Shown here piece after piece: positions 43,734 to 58,345 of a stretch of DNA of 64,000 nucleotides. This stretch comes from Urophycis tenuis. Lineage: Eukaryota > Chordata > Actinopteri > Gadiformes > Phycidae. Location of the stretch: positions 1-64,000 of the forward strand of contig JAXIVH010000132.1 of assembly GCA_036785325.1 (NCBI GenBank), read 5' to 3'. Both the position numbers and the translations under genes were made by a program. Every line of letters starts with the position of its first letter. The first letter of the stretch is position 1. The notes under the pieces are model-generated. The model ran no database searches. It was not told the origin of the DNA and worked only from the letters and a program-made list of their open reading frames with translations.

Positions 43734-44384
43734 GTCAGTTATAAACATTAATAAATAAACAGTATGGACATTGTATAAACAGTTGTATAAAAAGTGTAAA
43801 CGGTATGAACAGTGTTCTTATAAAAGATATCAATATCAATACTGATCACGTGTGTATTTTATATTTCCAGATTATTTGTTGATGAGCCAGAGCCTGTGAC
43901 TCCCACCAACCGGCCCGTTCAGCCCACTGCGTTGTCGTCCTCCACCCGGCCGAAGCCTCCTGCGCCCACCCGCCTCCAGCCGAGGCCTCCTGCTGCGTCA
44001 GCCTGTGGCCCGCCCGCCCCCTGTGTCGGCAGCACCCATACCGCTGGTCCTCCCCGCACAGCCACAGGCCCCCTCCGTCCTGCTTCGTGGGCCATCCTGC
44101 AGCTGTCTCTGCAGTCATCGTGTGTCAAAACCATTCAAACTTGTATATGGTAACATTTCAAAATGACACCAGCATAAATGAGGACCTTGCAATAGGTTGT
44201 GTGTTACAGGACCCCCCTGGCATACAGCTGTATGTCTCTGTGAAGGTGGTTGTGAAGAACTGCATCCGGCTGAACAAGTACAAGTGCCGGCGAGGCAGCA
44301 ACTCTCTCGAGGGGTTGCACGCCCACCTGGTTAACGCCGTCCCTTCACAGCGATGTGGGATCATGCCGTTCCAAGTAAGTGATT

Positions 44385-44426
<42 letters not shown>

Positions 44427-44663
44427 TATATACACACACACACACGCATATATACACACACATATATATATATACTTAAACATAGCTGACCCTTTTTTTC
44501 CCCCTTCTCGGGGATTATGCTCCCAGTTTTGATCTCGGGCGTCTGGTCACTTATAGCATATAATAATATTCTATTACTGTTAAGCCAACTATGAATAATA
44601 AAACAGGCCAAAACATGTGTCCTTTATCATAGCTACACGTTTTACAAAAAAAACGCGTGAATT

Positions 44664-45286
44664 GAAACGTTGATGGTATGTTTTTAGCTGCTGGGTAGAC
44701 TTCAGTCAACCTGACGCAGTTTTGTCTGTGAGCAACCAAATTGCTCGGGGATGGGCTCATTTTAAGCGGGGAAATCTAAGGTTCCCAACGGCGTATGGCA
44801 AGACTATATTGAGTCATGGGTCGTTGAAATACTGAGCTAATTAATTTCTGTTCTTTATTGAAAGATTGATCTTAATTGAAACATTGAAGGTATGTTTTTA
44901 GCTGCTGGGTAGACTTCAGTCAACCTGACGCAGTTTTGTCTGTGAGCAACCAGACTGCTCGCGGATGGGCTCATTTTAAGCGGGGAAATCTAAGCTTTCC
45001 AACGGCGTATGGCAAGACTATATTGACTCATGGGTCGTTGAAATACTAAGCTAATTAATTTGTGATCTGTAAGGAAAGATTGATGTTAATTGAAACGTTG
45101 AAGGTATGTTTTTAGCTGCTGGGTAGACTTCAGTCAACCTGAAGCAGTTTTGTCTGTGAGCTACCAAATTGATCAGAGATGGGCTCATTTTAAGCGGGGA
45201 AATCTAAGCTTTCCAACGACCTATGGCATGACTATATTTGCCCACGGGTCGTCGAAATAATAAGCTGATTCATGTGTGTTCTGTTG
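44664..45286 (+). repeat. Satellite array S10, 3 units
   Basis: 623 bp, 2 x 214 plus 195. The first unit has AAGGTTCCCAACGG, which destroys the HindIII site also lost in the first unit of S6. Confidence 0.9.
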
Positions 45287-45984
45287 GCTGTGGAAAGAAA
45301 ATAGCACACAAGTCCTACCAAGTCAACTTTATTGTCAGTGATAAACATTAATAAATAAACAGTATGGACATTGTATAAACAGCTGTATAAAAAGTGTAAA
45401 CAGTATGAACAGTGTTCTTATAAAAGATATCAATATCAATACTGATCACGTGTGCATTTTATATTTCCAGATTATTTGTTGATGAGCCAGAGCCTGTGAC
45501 TCCCACCAACCGGCCCGTTCAGCCCACTGCGTTGTCGTCCTCCACCCGGCCGAAGCCTCCTGCGCCCACCCGCCTCCAGCCGAGGCCTCCTGCTGCGTCA
45601 GCCTGTGGCCCGCCCGCCCCCTGTGTCGGCAGCACCCATACCGCTGGTCCTCCCCGCACAGCCACAGGCCCCCTCCGTCCTGCTTCGTGGGCCATCCTGC
45701 AGCTGTCTCTGCAGTCATCGTGTGTCAAAACCATTCAAACTTGTATATGGTAACATTTCAAAATGACACCAGCATAAATGAGGACCTTGCAATAGGTTGT
45801 GTGTTACAGGACTCCCCTGGCATACAGCTGTATGTCTCTGTGAAGGTGGTTGTGAAGAACTGCATCCGGCTGAACAAGTACAAGTGCCGGCGAGGCAGCA
45901 ACTCTCTCGAGGGGTTGCACGCCCACCGGGTTAACGCCATCCCTTCACAGCGATGTGGGATCATGTCGTTCCAAGTAAGTGATT

Positions 45985-46023
<39 letters not shown>

Positions 46024-46264
46024 GCATATATACACACACACACACGCATATATACACACACATATATGTATATATATACTTAAACATAGCTGACCCTTTT
46101 TTTCCCCCTTCTCGGGCATTATGCTCCCAGTTTTGATCTCGGACGTCTGGTCACTTGTAGCATATAATATTCTATTACTGTTAAGCCAACTATGAATAAT
46201 AAAACAGGCCAAAACATGTGTCCTTTATCATAGCTACACGTATTACAAAAAAAACGCGTGAATT
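45287..46264 (+). repeat. Cassette A11
   Basis: Exon 1 part 45471-45749, exon 2 part 45810-45974. Private changes are GACTCCCCT (serine for proline), CACCGGGTT (arginine for leucine) and ATGTCGTTC (serine for proline). This is the most altered exon 2 still open. Confidence 0.88.
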
Positions 46265-48387
46265 GAAACGTTGAAGGTATGTTTTTAGCTGCTGGGTAGA
46301 CTTCAGTCAACCTGACGCAGTTTTGTCTGTGAGCAACCAAATTGCTCGCGGATGGGCTCATATTAAGCGGGGAAATCTAAGCTTCCCAACGGCGTATGGC
46401 AAGACTATATTGACTCATGGGTCGTTGAAATACTCAGCTAATTAATTTCTGTTCTTTATTGAGAGATTGATCTTAATTGAAACGTTGAAGGTATGTTTTT
46501 AGCTGCTGGGTAGACTTCATTCAACCTGACGCAGTTTAGTCTGTGAGCAACCAGACTGCTCGCGGATGGGCTCATTTTAAGCGGGGCAATCTAAGCTTTC
46601 CAACGGCGTATGGCAAGACTATATTTACTCATGGGTCGTTGAAATACTAAGCTAATTAATTTGTGTTCTGTAAGGAAAGATTGATGTTAATTGAAACGTT
46701 GAAGGTATGTTTTTAGCTGCTGGGTAGACTTCATTCAACCTGACGCAGTTTAGTCTTTGATCAACCAGACTGCTGGCGGATGGGCTCATTTTAAGCGGGG
46801 AAATCTAAGCTTTCCAACGGCGTATGGCAAGCCTATATTGACTAATGGGTCGTTGAAATACTAAGCTAATTAATTTGTGTTCAGTTAGGAAAGATTGATG
46901 TTAATTGAAACGTTGATGGTATGTTTTTAGCTGCTGGGTAGACTTCAGTCAACCTGACGCAGTTTTGTCTGTGAGCAACCAAATTGGTCGGGGATGGGCT
47001 TATTTTAAGCAGGGAAATCTAAGCTTTTCAACGGCGTATGGCAAGACTATATTGACTGATGGGTCATTGAAATACTAAGCTAATTAATTTGTGTTCTGTA
47101 AGGAAAGATTAATGTTAATTGAAACGTTGAAGGTTTTTTTTTTAGCTGCTGGGTAGACTTCAGTCAACCTGACGCAGTTTTGTCTGTGAGCAACCAAATT
47201 GCTCGCGGATTGGCTCATTTTGAGCGGGGAAATCTAAGCTTTCCAACGGCGTATGGCAAGACTATATTGACTCATGGGTCGTTGAAATACTAAGCTAATT
47301 AATTTGTGTTCTGTAAGGAAAGATTGATGTTAATTGAAACGTTGAAGGTTTTTTTTTAGCTGCTGGGTAGACTTCAGTCAACCTGACGCAGTTTAGTCTG
47401 TGAGCAATCAGACTGCTCGCGGATGGGCTCATTTTAAGCAGGGAAATCTAAGCTTTCCAACGGCGTACGGAAAGACTACATTGACTCATTGGGAGTTGAA
47501 ATACTAAGCTAATTAATTTGTGATCTGTAAGGAAAGATTGATGTTAATAGAAACGTTGAAGGTATGTTTTTAGCTGCTGGGTAGACTTCAGTCAATCTGA
47601 CGCAGTTTTGTCTGTGAGCAACCGAATTGCTCGGCGATGGGCTCATTTTAAGCGGGGAAATCTAAGCTTTCCAACGGTGTATGGCAAGACTATATTCACC
47701 AAAGGATCGTTGAAATACTAAGCTAATTAATTTGTGTTCTGTAAGGAAAGATTGATGTTAATTGAAACGTTGAAGGTATGTTTTTAGCTGCTGGGTAGAC
47801 TTCAGTCAACCTGACGCAGTTTTGTCTGTGAGCAACCAAATTGGTTGGGGATGGGCTCATTTCAAGCGGGGGAATCTAAGCTTTCCAACGGCGTATGGCA
47901 AGACTATATTGACTCATGGGTAGTTGAAATACTAAGCTAATTAATTTGTGTTCTGTAAGGAAAGATTGATTTTAATTGAAACGTTGAAGGTATGTTTTTA
48001 GCTTCTGGGTAGACTTCAGTCAACCTGACGCAGTTCAGTCTGTGACCAACCAGACTGCTCGCGGATGGGCTCATTTTAAGCGGGGAAATCTAAGCTTTCC
48101 AACGGCGTATGGCAAGACTATATTAACTCATGGGTCGTTGAAATACTAAGCTAATTAATTTGTGTTCTGTAAGGAAAGATTGATCTTAATTGAAACGTTG
48201 AAGGTATGTTTTTAGCTGCTGGGTAGACTTCAGTCAACCTGACGCAGTTTTGTCTGTGAGCAACCAAATTGGTCAAAGATGGGCTCATTTTAAGCGGGGA
48301 AATCTAAGCTTTCCAACGGTGTATGGCATGACTAAATTCGCCCACGGGTCGTCGAAATAATAAGCTGATTCATGTGTGTTCTTTTCT
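46265..48387 (+). repeat. Satellite array S11, 10 units
   Basis: 2123 bp. Several units occur in the same order in S13, including the one with TACGGAAAGACTACATTG (47466) followed by GTTAATAGAAACG. Confidence 0.9.
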
Positions 48388-49146
48388 GCTGTGGAAAGAA
48401 AATAGCACACAAGTCCTACCAAGTCACCTTTATTGTCAGTGATAAACATTAATAAATAAACAGTATGGACATTGTATAAACAGTTGTATAAAAAGTGTAA
48501 ACAGTATGAACAGTGTTCTTATAAAAGATATCAATATCAATACTGATCACGTGTGTATTTTATATTTCCAGATTATTTGTTGATGAGCCAGAGCCTGTGA
48601 CTCCCACCAACCGGCCCGTTCAGCCCACTGCGTTGTCGTCCTCCAACCGGCCGAAGCCTCCTGCGCCCACCCGCCTCCAGCCGAGGCCTCCTGCTGCATC
48701 AGCCTGTGGCCCGCCCGCCCCCTGTGTCGGCAGCATCCATACCGCTGGTCCTCCCCGCACAGCCACAGGCCCCCTCCGTCCTGCTTCGTGGGCCATCCTG
48801 CAGCTGTCTCTGCAGTCATCGTGTGTCAAAACCATTCAAACTTGTATATGGTAACATTTCAAAATGACACCAGCATAAATGAGGACCTTGCAATAGGTTG
48901 TGTGTTACAGGACCCCCCTGGCGTACAGCTGTATGTCTCTGTGAAGGTGGTTGTGAAGAACGGCATCCGGCTGAACAAGTACAAGTGCCGGCGAGGCAGC
49001 AACTCTCTCGAGGGGTTGCACGCCCACCTGGTTAACGCCGTCCCTTCACAGCGATGTGGGATCATGCCGTTCCAAGTAAGTGATTAAAACACACACACAA
49101 ACACACGCGCGCGCGCGCATATATACACACGCACACACGCATATAT

Positions 49147-49196
<50 letters not shown>

Positions 49197-49384
49197 TTTA
49201 ACATAGCTGACCCTTTTTTTCCCCCTCCTCGGGGATTATGCTCCCAGTTTTGATCTTGGACGTCTGGTCACTTGTAGCATATAATAATATTCTATTACTG
49301 TTAAGCCAACTATGAATAATAAAACAGGCCAAAACATGTGTCCTTTATCATAGCTACATGTATTACAAAAAAAACGCGTGAATT
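48388..49384 (+). repeat. Cassette A12
   Basis: Exon 1 part 48572-48850, exon 2 part 48911-49075. CCTCCAACCGG in exon 1 is shared with A1. Its TA tract (49157-49194) is the longest in the window. Confidence 0.88.
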
Positions 49385-51719
49385 GAAACGTTGATGGTAT
49401 GTTTTTAGCTGCTGGGTAGACTTCAGTCAACCTGATGCAGTTTTGTCTGTGAGCAACCAAATTGGTCAGGGATGGGCTCATTTTAAGCGGGGAAATCTAA
49501 CCTTTCCAACGGCGTATGGCAAGACTATATTTACTCATGGGTCGTTGAATTACTAAGCTAATTAATTTGTGTTCTGTAAGGAAAGATTGATGTTAATTGA
49601 AACGTTGAAGGTTTTTTTTTAGCTGCTGGGTAGACTTCAGTCAACCTGACGCAGTTTAGTCTGTCATCAACCAGACTGCTGGCGGATGGGCTCATTTTAA
49701 GAGGGGAAATCTAAGCTTTCCAACGGTGTATGGCAAGACTATATTCACCAAAGGGTCGTTGAAATACTAAGCTAAATAATTTGTGTTCTGTAAGGAAAGA
49801 TTGATCTTAATTGAAACGTTGAAGGTTTGTTTTTAGCTGCTGGGTAGACTTCAGTCAACCTGACGCAGTTTTGTCTGTGAGCGACCAAATTGGTCGGAGA
49901 TGGGCTCATTTTAAGCGGGGGAATCTAAGCTTTCCAACGGCGTATGGCAAGACTATATTGACTCATGGGTCGTTGAAATACTAAGCTAATTAATTTGTGT
50001 TCTGTAAGGAAAGATTGATGTTAATTGAAACGTTGAAGGTATGTTTTTAGCTTCTGGGTAGACTTCAGTCAACCTGACGCAGTTTAGTCTGTGACCAACC
50101 AGACTGCTCGCGGATGGGCTCATTTTAAGCGCGGAAATCTAAGCTTTCCAACGGCGTATGGCAAGACTATATTAACTCATGGGTCGTTGAAATACTAAGC
50201 TAATTAATTTGTGTTCTGTAAGGAAAGATTGATCTTAATTGAAACGTTGAAGGTATGTTTTTAGCTGCTGGGTAGACTTCAGTCAACCTGACGCAGTTTT
50301 GTCTGTGAGCAACCAAATTGGTCAAAGATGGGCTCATTTTAAGCGAGGAAATCTAAGCTTTCCAACGGCGTATGGCAAGACTATATTGACTCATGGGTCG
50401 TTGAAATATTAAGCTAAATAATTTGTGTTCTGTAAGGAAAGATTGATCTTAATTGAAACGTTGAAGGTATGTTTTTAGCTGCTGGGTAGACTACAGTCAA
50501 CCTGACGCAGTTTTGTCTGTGAGCAACCAAATTGCTCATGGATGGCCTCATTTTAAGCAGGGAAATCTAAGCTTTCCAACGGCGTATGGCAAGACTATAT
50601 TCACCAAAGGGTCGTTGAAATACTAAGCTAATTAATTTCTGTTCTGTAAGGAAAGATTGATCTTAATTGAAACGTTGAAGGTATGTTTTTAGTTTCTGGG
50701 TAGAGTTCATTCAACCTGACGCAGTTTAGTCTGTGATCAACCAGACTGCTCGCAGATGGGCTCATTTCAAGCGGGGAAATCTAAGCTTTCCAACGGCGTA
50801 TGGCAAGACTATATTGACTCATGGGTCGTTGAAATACTAAGCTAAATAATTTGTGTTCTGTAAGGAAAGATTGATCTTAATTGAAACGTTGAAGGTATGT
50901 TTTTAGCTGCTGGGTAGACTTCAGTCAACCTGACGCAGTTTTGTCTGTGAGCAACCAAATTGCTCATGGATGGCCTCATTTTAAGCAGGGAAATCTAAGC
51001 TTTCCAACGGCGTATGGCAAGACTATATTCACCAAAGGGTCGTTGAAATACTAAGCTAATTAATTTCTGTTCTGTAAGGAAAGATTGATCTTAATTGAAA
51101 CGTTGAAGGTATGTTTTTAGTTTCTGGGTAGAGTTCATTCAACCTGACGCAGTTTAGTCTGTGATCAACCAGACTGCTCGCAGATGGGCTCATTTCAAGC
51201 GGGGAAATCTAAGCTTTCCAACGGCGTATGGCAAGACTATATTGACTCATGGGTCGTTGAAATACTAAGCTAATTAATTTGTGTTCTGTAAGGAAAGATT
51301 GATGTTAATTGAAACGTTGAAGGTATGTTTTTAGCTGCTGGGTAGACTTCAGTCAACCTGACTCAGTTTAGTCTGTGATCAACCAGACTGCTCGCGGATG
51401 GGCTCATTTTAAGCGGGGAAATCTAAGCTTTCCAACGGCGTATGGCAACACTATATTGACTCATGGGTCGTTGAAATACTAAGCTAATTAATTTGTGTTC
51501 TGTAAGGAAAGATTGATGTTAATTGAAACGTTGAAGGTATGTTTTTAGCTGCTGGGTAGACTTCAGTCAACCTGACGTAGTTTTGTCTGTGAGCAACCAA
51601 ATTGGTCAGGGATGGGCTCATTTTAAGCGGGGAAATCGAAGCTTTCCAACGGCGTATGGCATGACTATATTTGCCCACGGGTCGTCGAAATAATAAGCTG
51701 ATTCATGTGTGTTCTGTTG
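49385..51719 (+). repeat. Satellite array S12, 11 units
   Basis: 2335 bp, exactly 10 x 214 plus 195. A two-unit higher-order repeat of 428 bp is visible (TTTCTGGGTAGAG at 50693 and 51121). Confidence 0.9.
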
Positions 51720-52417
51720 GCTGTGGAAAGAAAATAGCACACAAGTCCTACCAAGTCAACTTTATTGTCAGTGATAAACATTAATAAATAAACAGTATGG
51801 ACATTGTATAAACAGTTGTATAAAAAGTGTAAACAGTATGAACAGTGTTCTTATAAAAGATATCAATATCAATACTGATCACGTGTGTATTTTATATTTC
51901 CAGATTATTTGTTGATGAGCCAGAGCCTGTGACTCCCACCAACCGGCCCGTTCAGCCCACTGCGTTGTCGTCCTCCACCCGGCCGAAGCCTCCTGCGCCC
52001 ACCCGCCTCCAGCCGAGGCCTCCTGCTGCGTCAGCCTGTGGCCCGCCCGCCCCCTGTGTCGGCAGTATCCATACCGCTGGTCCTCCCCGCACAGCCACAG
52101 GCCCCCTCCGTCCTGCTTCGTGGGCCATCCTGCAGCTGTCTCTGCAGTCATCGTGTGTCAAAACCATTCAAACTTGTATATGGTAACATTTCAAAATGAC
52201 ACCAGTATAAATGAGGACCTTGCAATAGGTTGTGTGTTACAGGACCCCCCTGGCATACAGCTGTATGTCTCTGTGAAGGTGGTTGTGAAGAACGGCATCC
52301 GGCTGAACAAGTACGAGTGCCGGCGAGGCAGCAACTCTCTCTAAGGGTTGCACGCCCACCTGGTTAACGCCGTCCCTTCACAGCGATGTGGGATCATGCC
52401 GTTCCAAGTAAGTGATT

Positions 52418-52454
<37 letters not shown>

Positions 52455-52673
52455 GCATATATACACACACATATATGTATATATATACTTAAACATAGCT
52501 GACCCTTTTTTTCCCCCTTCTCGGGCATTATGCTCCCAGTTTTGATCTCGGACGTCTGGTCACTTGTAGCATATAATATTCTATTACTGTTAAGCCAACT
52601 ATGAATAATAAAACAGGCCAAAACATGTGTCCTTTATCATAGCTACACGTATTACAAAAAAAACGCGTGAATT
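51720..52673 (+). pseudogene. Cassette A13, nonsense in exon 2
   Basis: Exon 1 part 51904-52182, exon 2 part 52243-52407. At 52342-52344 GAG is replaced by TAA, a two-base change, so the conserved segment ends after NSL. The microsatellite is shorter than in its neighbours. Confidence 0.88.
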
Positions 52674-55600
52674 GAAACGTTGAAGGTATGTTTTTAGCTG
52701 CTGGGTAGACTTCAGTCAACCTGACGCAGTTTTGTCTGTGAGCAACCAAATTGCTCGGGGATGGGCTCATTTTAAGCGGGGAAATCTAAGCTTTCCAACA
52801 GCGTATGGCAAGACTATATTGACTCATGGGTCGTTGAAATACTCAGCTAATTAATTTCTGTTCTTTATTGAGAGATTGATCTTAATTGAAACGTTGAAGG
52901 TATGTTTTTAGCTGCTGGGTAGACTTCATTCAACCTGACGCAGTTTAGTCTGTGAGCAACCAGACTGCTCGCGGATGGGCTCATTTTAAGCGGGGAAATC
53001 TAAGCTTTCCAACGGCGTATGGCAAGACTATATTGACTCATGGGTCGTTGAAATACTAAGCTAATTAATTTGTGTTCTGTAAGGAAAGATTGATGTTAAT
53101 TGAAACGTTGAAGGTATGTTTTTAGCTGCTGGGTAGACTTCAGTCAACCTGACACAGTTTAGTCTGTGATCAACCAGACTGCTCGCGGATGGGCTCATTT
53201 TAAGCGGGGAAATCTAAGCTTTCCAACGGCGTATGGCAAGACTATATTCACTAAAGGGTCGTTGAAATACTAAGCTAATTAATTTGTGTTCTTTAAGGAA
53301 AGATTGATGTTAATTTAAACGTTGAAGGTATGTTTTTAGCTGCTGGGTAGACTTCAGTCAACCTGACGCAGTTTAGTCTTTGATCAACCAGACTGCTGGC
53401 GGATGGGCTCATTTTAAGCGGGGAAATCTAAGCTTTCCAACGGCGTATGGCAAGCCTATATTGACTAATGGGTCGTTGAAATACTAAGCTAATTAATTTG
53501 TGTTCAGTTAGGAAAGATTGATGTTAATTGAAACGTTGATGGTATGTTTTTAGCTGCTGGGTAGACTTCAGTGCACCTGACGCAGTTTTGTCTGTGAGCA
53601 ACCAAATTGGTCGGAGATGGGCTCATTTTAAGCGGGGAAATCTAAGCTTTTCAACGGCGTATGGCAAGACTATATTGACTGATGGGTCATTGAAATACTA
53701 AGCTAATTAATTTGTGTTCTGTAAGGAAAGATTAATGTTAATTGAAACGTTGAAGGTTTTTTTTTTAGCTGCTGGGTAGACTTCAGTCAACCTGACGCAG
53801 TTTTGTCTGTGAGCAACCAAATTGCTCGCGGATTGGCTCATTTTGAGCGGGGAAATCTAAGCTTTCCAACGGCGTATGGCAAGACTATATTGACTCATGG
53901 GTCGTTGAAATACTAAGCTAATTAATTTGTGTTCTGTAAGGAAAGATTGATGTTAATTGAAACGTTGAAGGTATGTTTTTAGCTGCTGGGTAGACTTCAG
54001 TCAACCTGACACAGTTTAGTCTGTGATCAACCAGACTGCTCGCGGATGGGCTCATTTTAAGCGGGGAAATCTAAGCTTTCCAACGGCGTATGGCAAGACT
54101 ATATTCACTAAAGGGTCGTTGAAATACTAAGCTAATTAATTTGTGTTCTTTAAGGAAAGATTGATGTTAATTGAAACGTTGAAGGTATGTTTTTAGCTGC
54201 TGGGTAGACTTCAGTCAACCTGACGCAGTTTAGTCTTTGATCAACCAGACTGCTGGCGGATGGGCTCATTTTAAGCGGGGAAATCTAAGCTTTCCAACGG
54301 CGTATGGCAAGCCTATATTGACTAATGGGTCGTTGAAATACTAAGCTAATTAATTTGTGTTCAGTTAGGAAAGATTGATGTTAATTGAAACGTTGATGGT
54401 ATGTTTTTAGCTGCTGGGTAGACTTCAGTCAACCTGACGCAGTTTTGTCTGTGAGCAACCAAATTGGTCGGGGATGGGCTCATTTTAAGCGGGGAAATCT
54501 AAGCTTTTCAACGGCGTATGGCAAGACTATATTGACTGATGGGTCATTGAAATACTAAGCTAATTAATTTGTGTTCTGTAAGGAAAGATTAATGTTAATT
54601 GAAACGTTGAAGGTTTTTTTTTTAGCTGCTGGGTAGACTTCAGTCAACCTGACGCAGTTTTGTCTGTGTGCAACCAAATTGCTCGCGGATTGGCTCATTT
54701 TGAGCGGGGAAATCTAAGCTTTCCAACGGCGTATGGCAAGACTATATTGACTCATGGGTCGTTGAAATACTAAGCTAATTAATTTGTGTTCTGTAAGGAA
54801 AGATTGATGTTAATTGAAACGTTGAAGGTTTTTTTTTAGCTGCTGGGTAGACTTCAGTCAACCTGACGCAGTTTAGTCTCTGAGCAATCAGACTGCTCGC
54901 GGATGGGCTCATTTTAAGCGGGGAAATCTAAGCTTTCCAACGGCGTACGGAAAGACTACATTGACTCATTGGGAGTTGAAATACTAAGCTAATTAATTTG
55001 TGATCTGTAAGGAAAGATTGATGTTAATAGAAACGTTGAAGGTATGTTTTTAGCTGCTGGGTAGACTTCAGTCAACCTGACGCAGTTTTGTCTGTGAGCA
55101 ACCAAATTGGTCAGGGATGGGCTCATTTTAAGCGGGGAAATCTAACCTTTCCAACGGCGTATGGCAAGACTATATTTACTCATGGGTCGTCGAATTACTA
55201 AGCTAATTAATTTGTGTTCTGTAAGGAAAGATTGATGTTAATTGAAACGTTGAAGGTTTTTTTTTAGCTGCTGGGTAGACTTCAGTCAACCTGACGCAGT
55301 TTAGTCTGTCATCAACCAGACTGCTGGCGGATGGGCTCATTTTAAGCGGGGAAATCTAAGCTTTCCAACGGTGTATGGCAAGACTATATTGACTGATGGG
55401 TCATTGAAATACTAAGCTAATTAATTTGTGTTCTGTAAGGAAAGATTAATGTTAATTGAAACGTTGAAGGTTTTTTTTTTAGCTGCTGGGTAGACTTCAG
55501 TCAACCTGACGCAGTTTTGTCTGTGTGCAACCAAATTGCTCGCGGATTGGCTCATTTTGAGCGGGGAAATCTAAGCTTTCCAACGGCGTATGGCAAGACT

Positions 55601-57366
55601 ATATTTACTCATGGGTCGTTGAATTACTAAGCTAATTAATTTGTGTTCTGTAAGGAAAGATTGATGTTAATTGAAACGTTGAAGGTTTTTTTTTAGCTGC
55701 TGGGTAGACTTCAGTCAACCTGACGCAGTTTAGTCTGTCATCAACCAGACTGCTGGCGGATGGGCTCATTTTAAGCGGGAAAATCTAAGCTTTCCAACGG
55801 TGTATGGCAAGACTATATTCACCAAAGGGTCGTTGAAATACTAAGCTAAATAATTTGTGTTCTGTAAGGAAAGATTGATCTTAATTGAAACGTTGAAGGT
55901 ATGTTTTTAGCTGCTGGGTAGACTTCAGTCAACCTGACGCAGTTTTGTCTGTGAGCAACCAAATTGGTCGGGGATGGGCTCATTTTAAGCGGGGGAATCT
56001 AAGCTTTCCAACGGCGTATGGCAAGACTATATTGACTCATGGGTCGTTGAAATACTAAGCTAATTAATTTGTGTTCTGTAAGGAAAGATTGATGTTAATT
56101 GAAACGTTGAAGGTATGTTTTTAGCTTCCGGGTAGACTTCAGTCAACCTGACGCAGTTCAGTCTGTGACCAACCAGACTGCTCGCGGATTGGCTCATTTT
56201 GAGCGGGGAAATCTAAGCTTTCCAACGGCGTATGGCAAGACTATATTGACTCATGGGTCGTTGAAATACTAAGCTAATTAATTTGTGTTCTGTAAGGAAA
56301 GATTGATGTTAATTGAAACGTTGAAGGTTTTTTTTTAGCTGCTGGGTAGACTTCAGTCAACCTGACGCAGTTTAGTCTGTGAGCAATCAGACTGCTCGCG
56401 GATGGGCTCATTTTAAGCGGGGAAATCTAAGCTTTCCAACGGCGTACGGAAAGACTACATTGACTCATTGGGAGTTGAAATACTAAGCTAATTAATTTGT
56501 GATCTGTAAGGAAAGATTGATGTTAATAGAAACGTTGAAGGTATGTTTTTAGCTGCTGGGTAGACTTCAGTCAACCTGACGCAGTTTTGTCTGTGAGCAA
56601 CCAAATTGGTCAGGGATGGGCTCATTTTAAGCGGGGAAATCTAACCTTTCCAACGGCGTATGGCAAGACTATATTTACTCATGGGTCGTTGAATTACTAA
56701 GCTAATTAATTTGTGTTCTGTAAGGAAAGATTGATGTTAATTGAAACGTTGAAGGTTTTTTTTTAGCTGCTGGGTAGACTTCAGTCAACCTGACGCAGTT
56801 TAGTCTGTCATCAACCAGACTGCTGGCGGATGGGCTCATTTTAAGCGGGAAAATCTAAGCTTTCCAACGGTGTATGGCAAGACTATATTCACCAAAGGGT
56901 CGTTGAAATACTAAGCTAAATAATTTGTGTTCTGTAAGGAAAGATTGATCTTAATTGAAACGTTGAAGGTATGTTTTTAGCTGCTGGGTAGACTTCAGTC
57001 AACCTGACGCAGTTTTGTCTGTGAGCAACCAAATTGGTCGGGGATGGGCTCATTTTAAGCGGGGAAGTCTAAGCTTTCCAACGGCGTATGGCAAGACTAT
57101 ATTAACTCATGGGTCGTTGAAATACTAAGCTAATTAATTTGTGTTCTGTAAGGAAAGATTGATCTTAATTGAAACGTTGAAGGTATGTTTTTAGCTGCTG
57201 GGTAGACTTCAGTCAACCTGACGCAGTTTTGTCTCTGAGCAACCAAATTGGTCAAAGATGGGCTCATTTTAAGCGGGGAAATCTAAGCTTTCCAACGGTG
57301 TATGGCATGACTAAATTCGCCCACGGGTCGTCGAAATAATAAGCTGATTCATGTGTGTTCTTTTCT
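52674..57366 (+). repeat. Satellite array S13, 22 units
   Basis: 4693 bp, the largest complete array here. It contains repeated sub-blocks: CAGTTAGGAAAG-type units about 853 bp apart (53510 and 54363), and TACGGAAAGACTAC units about 1503 bp apart (54944 and 56447). Confidence 0.92.
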
Positions 57367-58123
57367 GCTGTGGAAAGAAAATAGCACACAAGTCCTACCA
57401 AGTCACCTTTATTGTCAGTGATAAACATTAATAAATAAACAGTATGGACATTGTATAAACAGTTGTATAAAAAGTGTAAACAGTATGAACAGTGTTCTTA
57501 TAAAAGATATCAATATCAATACTGATCACGTGTGTATTTTATATTTCCAGATTATTTGTTGATGAGCCAGAGCCTGTGACTCCCACCAACCGGCCCGTTC
57601 AGCCCACTGCGTTGTCGTCCTCCACCCGGCCGAAGCCTCCTGCGCCCACCCGCCTCCAGCCGAGGCCTCCTGCTGCGTCAGCCTGTGGCCCGCCCGCCCC
57701 CTGTGTCGGCAGCACCCATACCGCTGGTCCTCCCCGCACAGCCACAGGCCCCCTCCGTCCTGCTTCGTGGGCCATCCTGCAGCTGTCTCTGCAGTCATCG
57801 TGTGACAAAACCATTCAAACTTGTATATGGTAACATTTCAAAATGACACCAGCATAAATGAGGACCTTGCAATAGGTTGTGTGTTACAGGACCCCCCTGG
57901 CGTACAGCTGTATGTCTCTGTGAAGGTGGTTGTGAAGAACGGCATCCGGCTGAACAAGTACAAGTGCCGGCGAGGCAGCAACTCTCTCGAGGGGTTGCAC
58001 GCCCACCTGGTTAACGCCGTCCCTTCACAGCGATGTGGGATCATGCCGTTCCAAGTAAGTGATTAAAACACACACACAAACACACGCGCGCGCGCATATA
58101 TACACACGCACACACGCATATAT

Positions 58124-58156
<33 letters not shown>

Positions 58157-58345
58157 CTTTAACATAGCTGACCCTTTTTTTCCCCCTCCTCGGGGATTAT
58201 GCTCCCAGTTTTGATCTTGGACGTCTGGTCACTTGTAGCATATAATAATATTCTATTACTGTTAAGCCAACTATGAATAATAAAACAGGCCAAAACATGT
58301 GTCCTTTATCATAGCTACATGTATTACAAAAAAAACGCGTGAATT
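57367..58345 (+). repeat. Cassette A14
   Basis: Exon 1 part 57551-57829, with TGTGACAAAACC in place of TGTGTCAAAACC. Exon 2 part 57890-58054. The upstream terminal unit is of the TCTTTTCTGCTGTGG type, as in A12 and A2. Confidence 0.88.

Larger units (their letters stand above)
40214..44663 (+). repeat. Cassette A10, split by an L2 LINE
   Basis: 5' part 40214-40266, then the LINE, then 43740-44663. Exon 1 part 43871-44149, exon 2 part 44210-44374 (cysteine form with valine NAVP). The LINE lies upstream of the exon acceptor and does not touch the exons. Confidence 0.88.
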
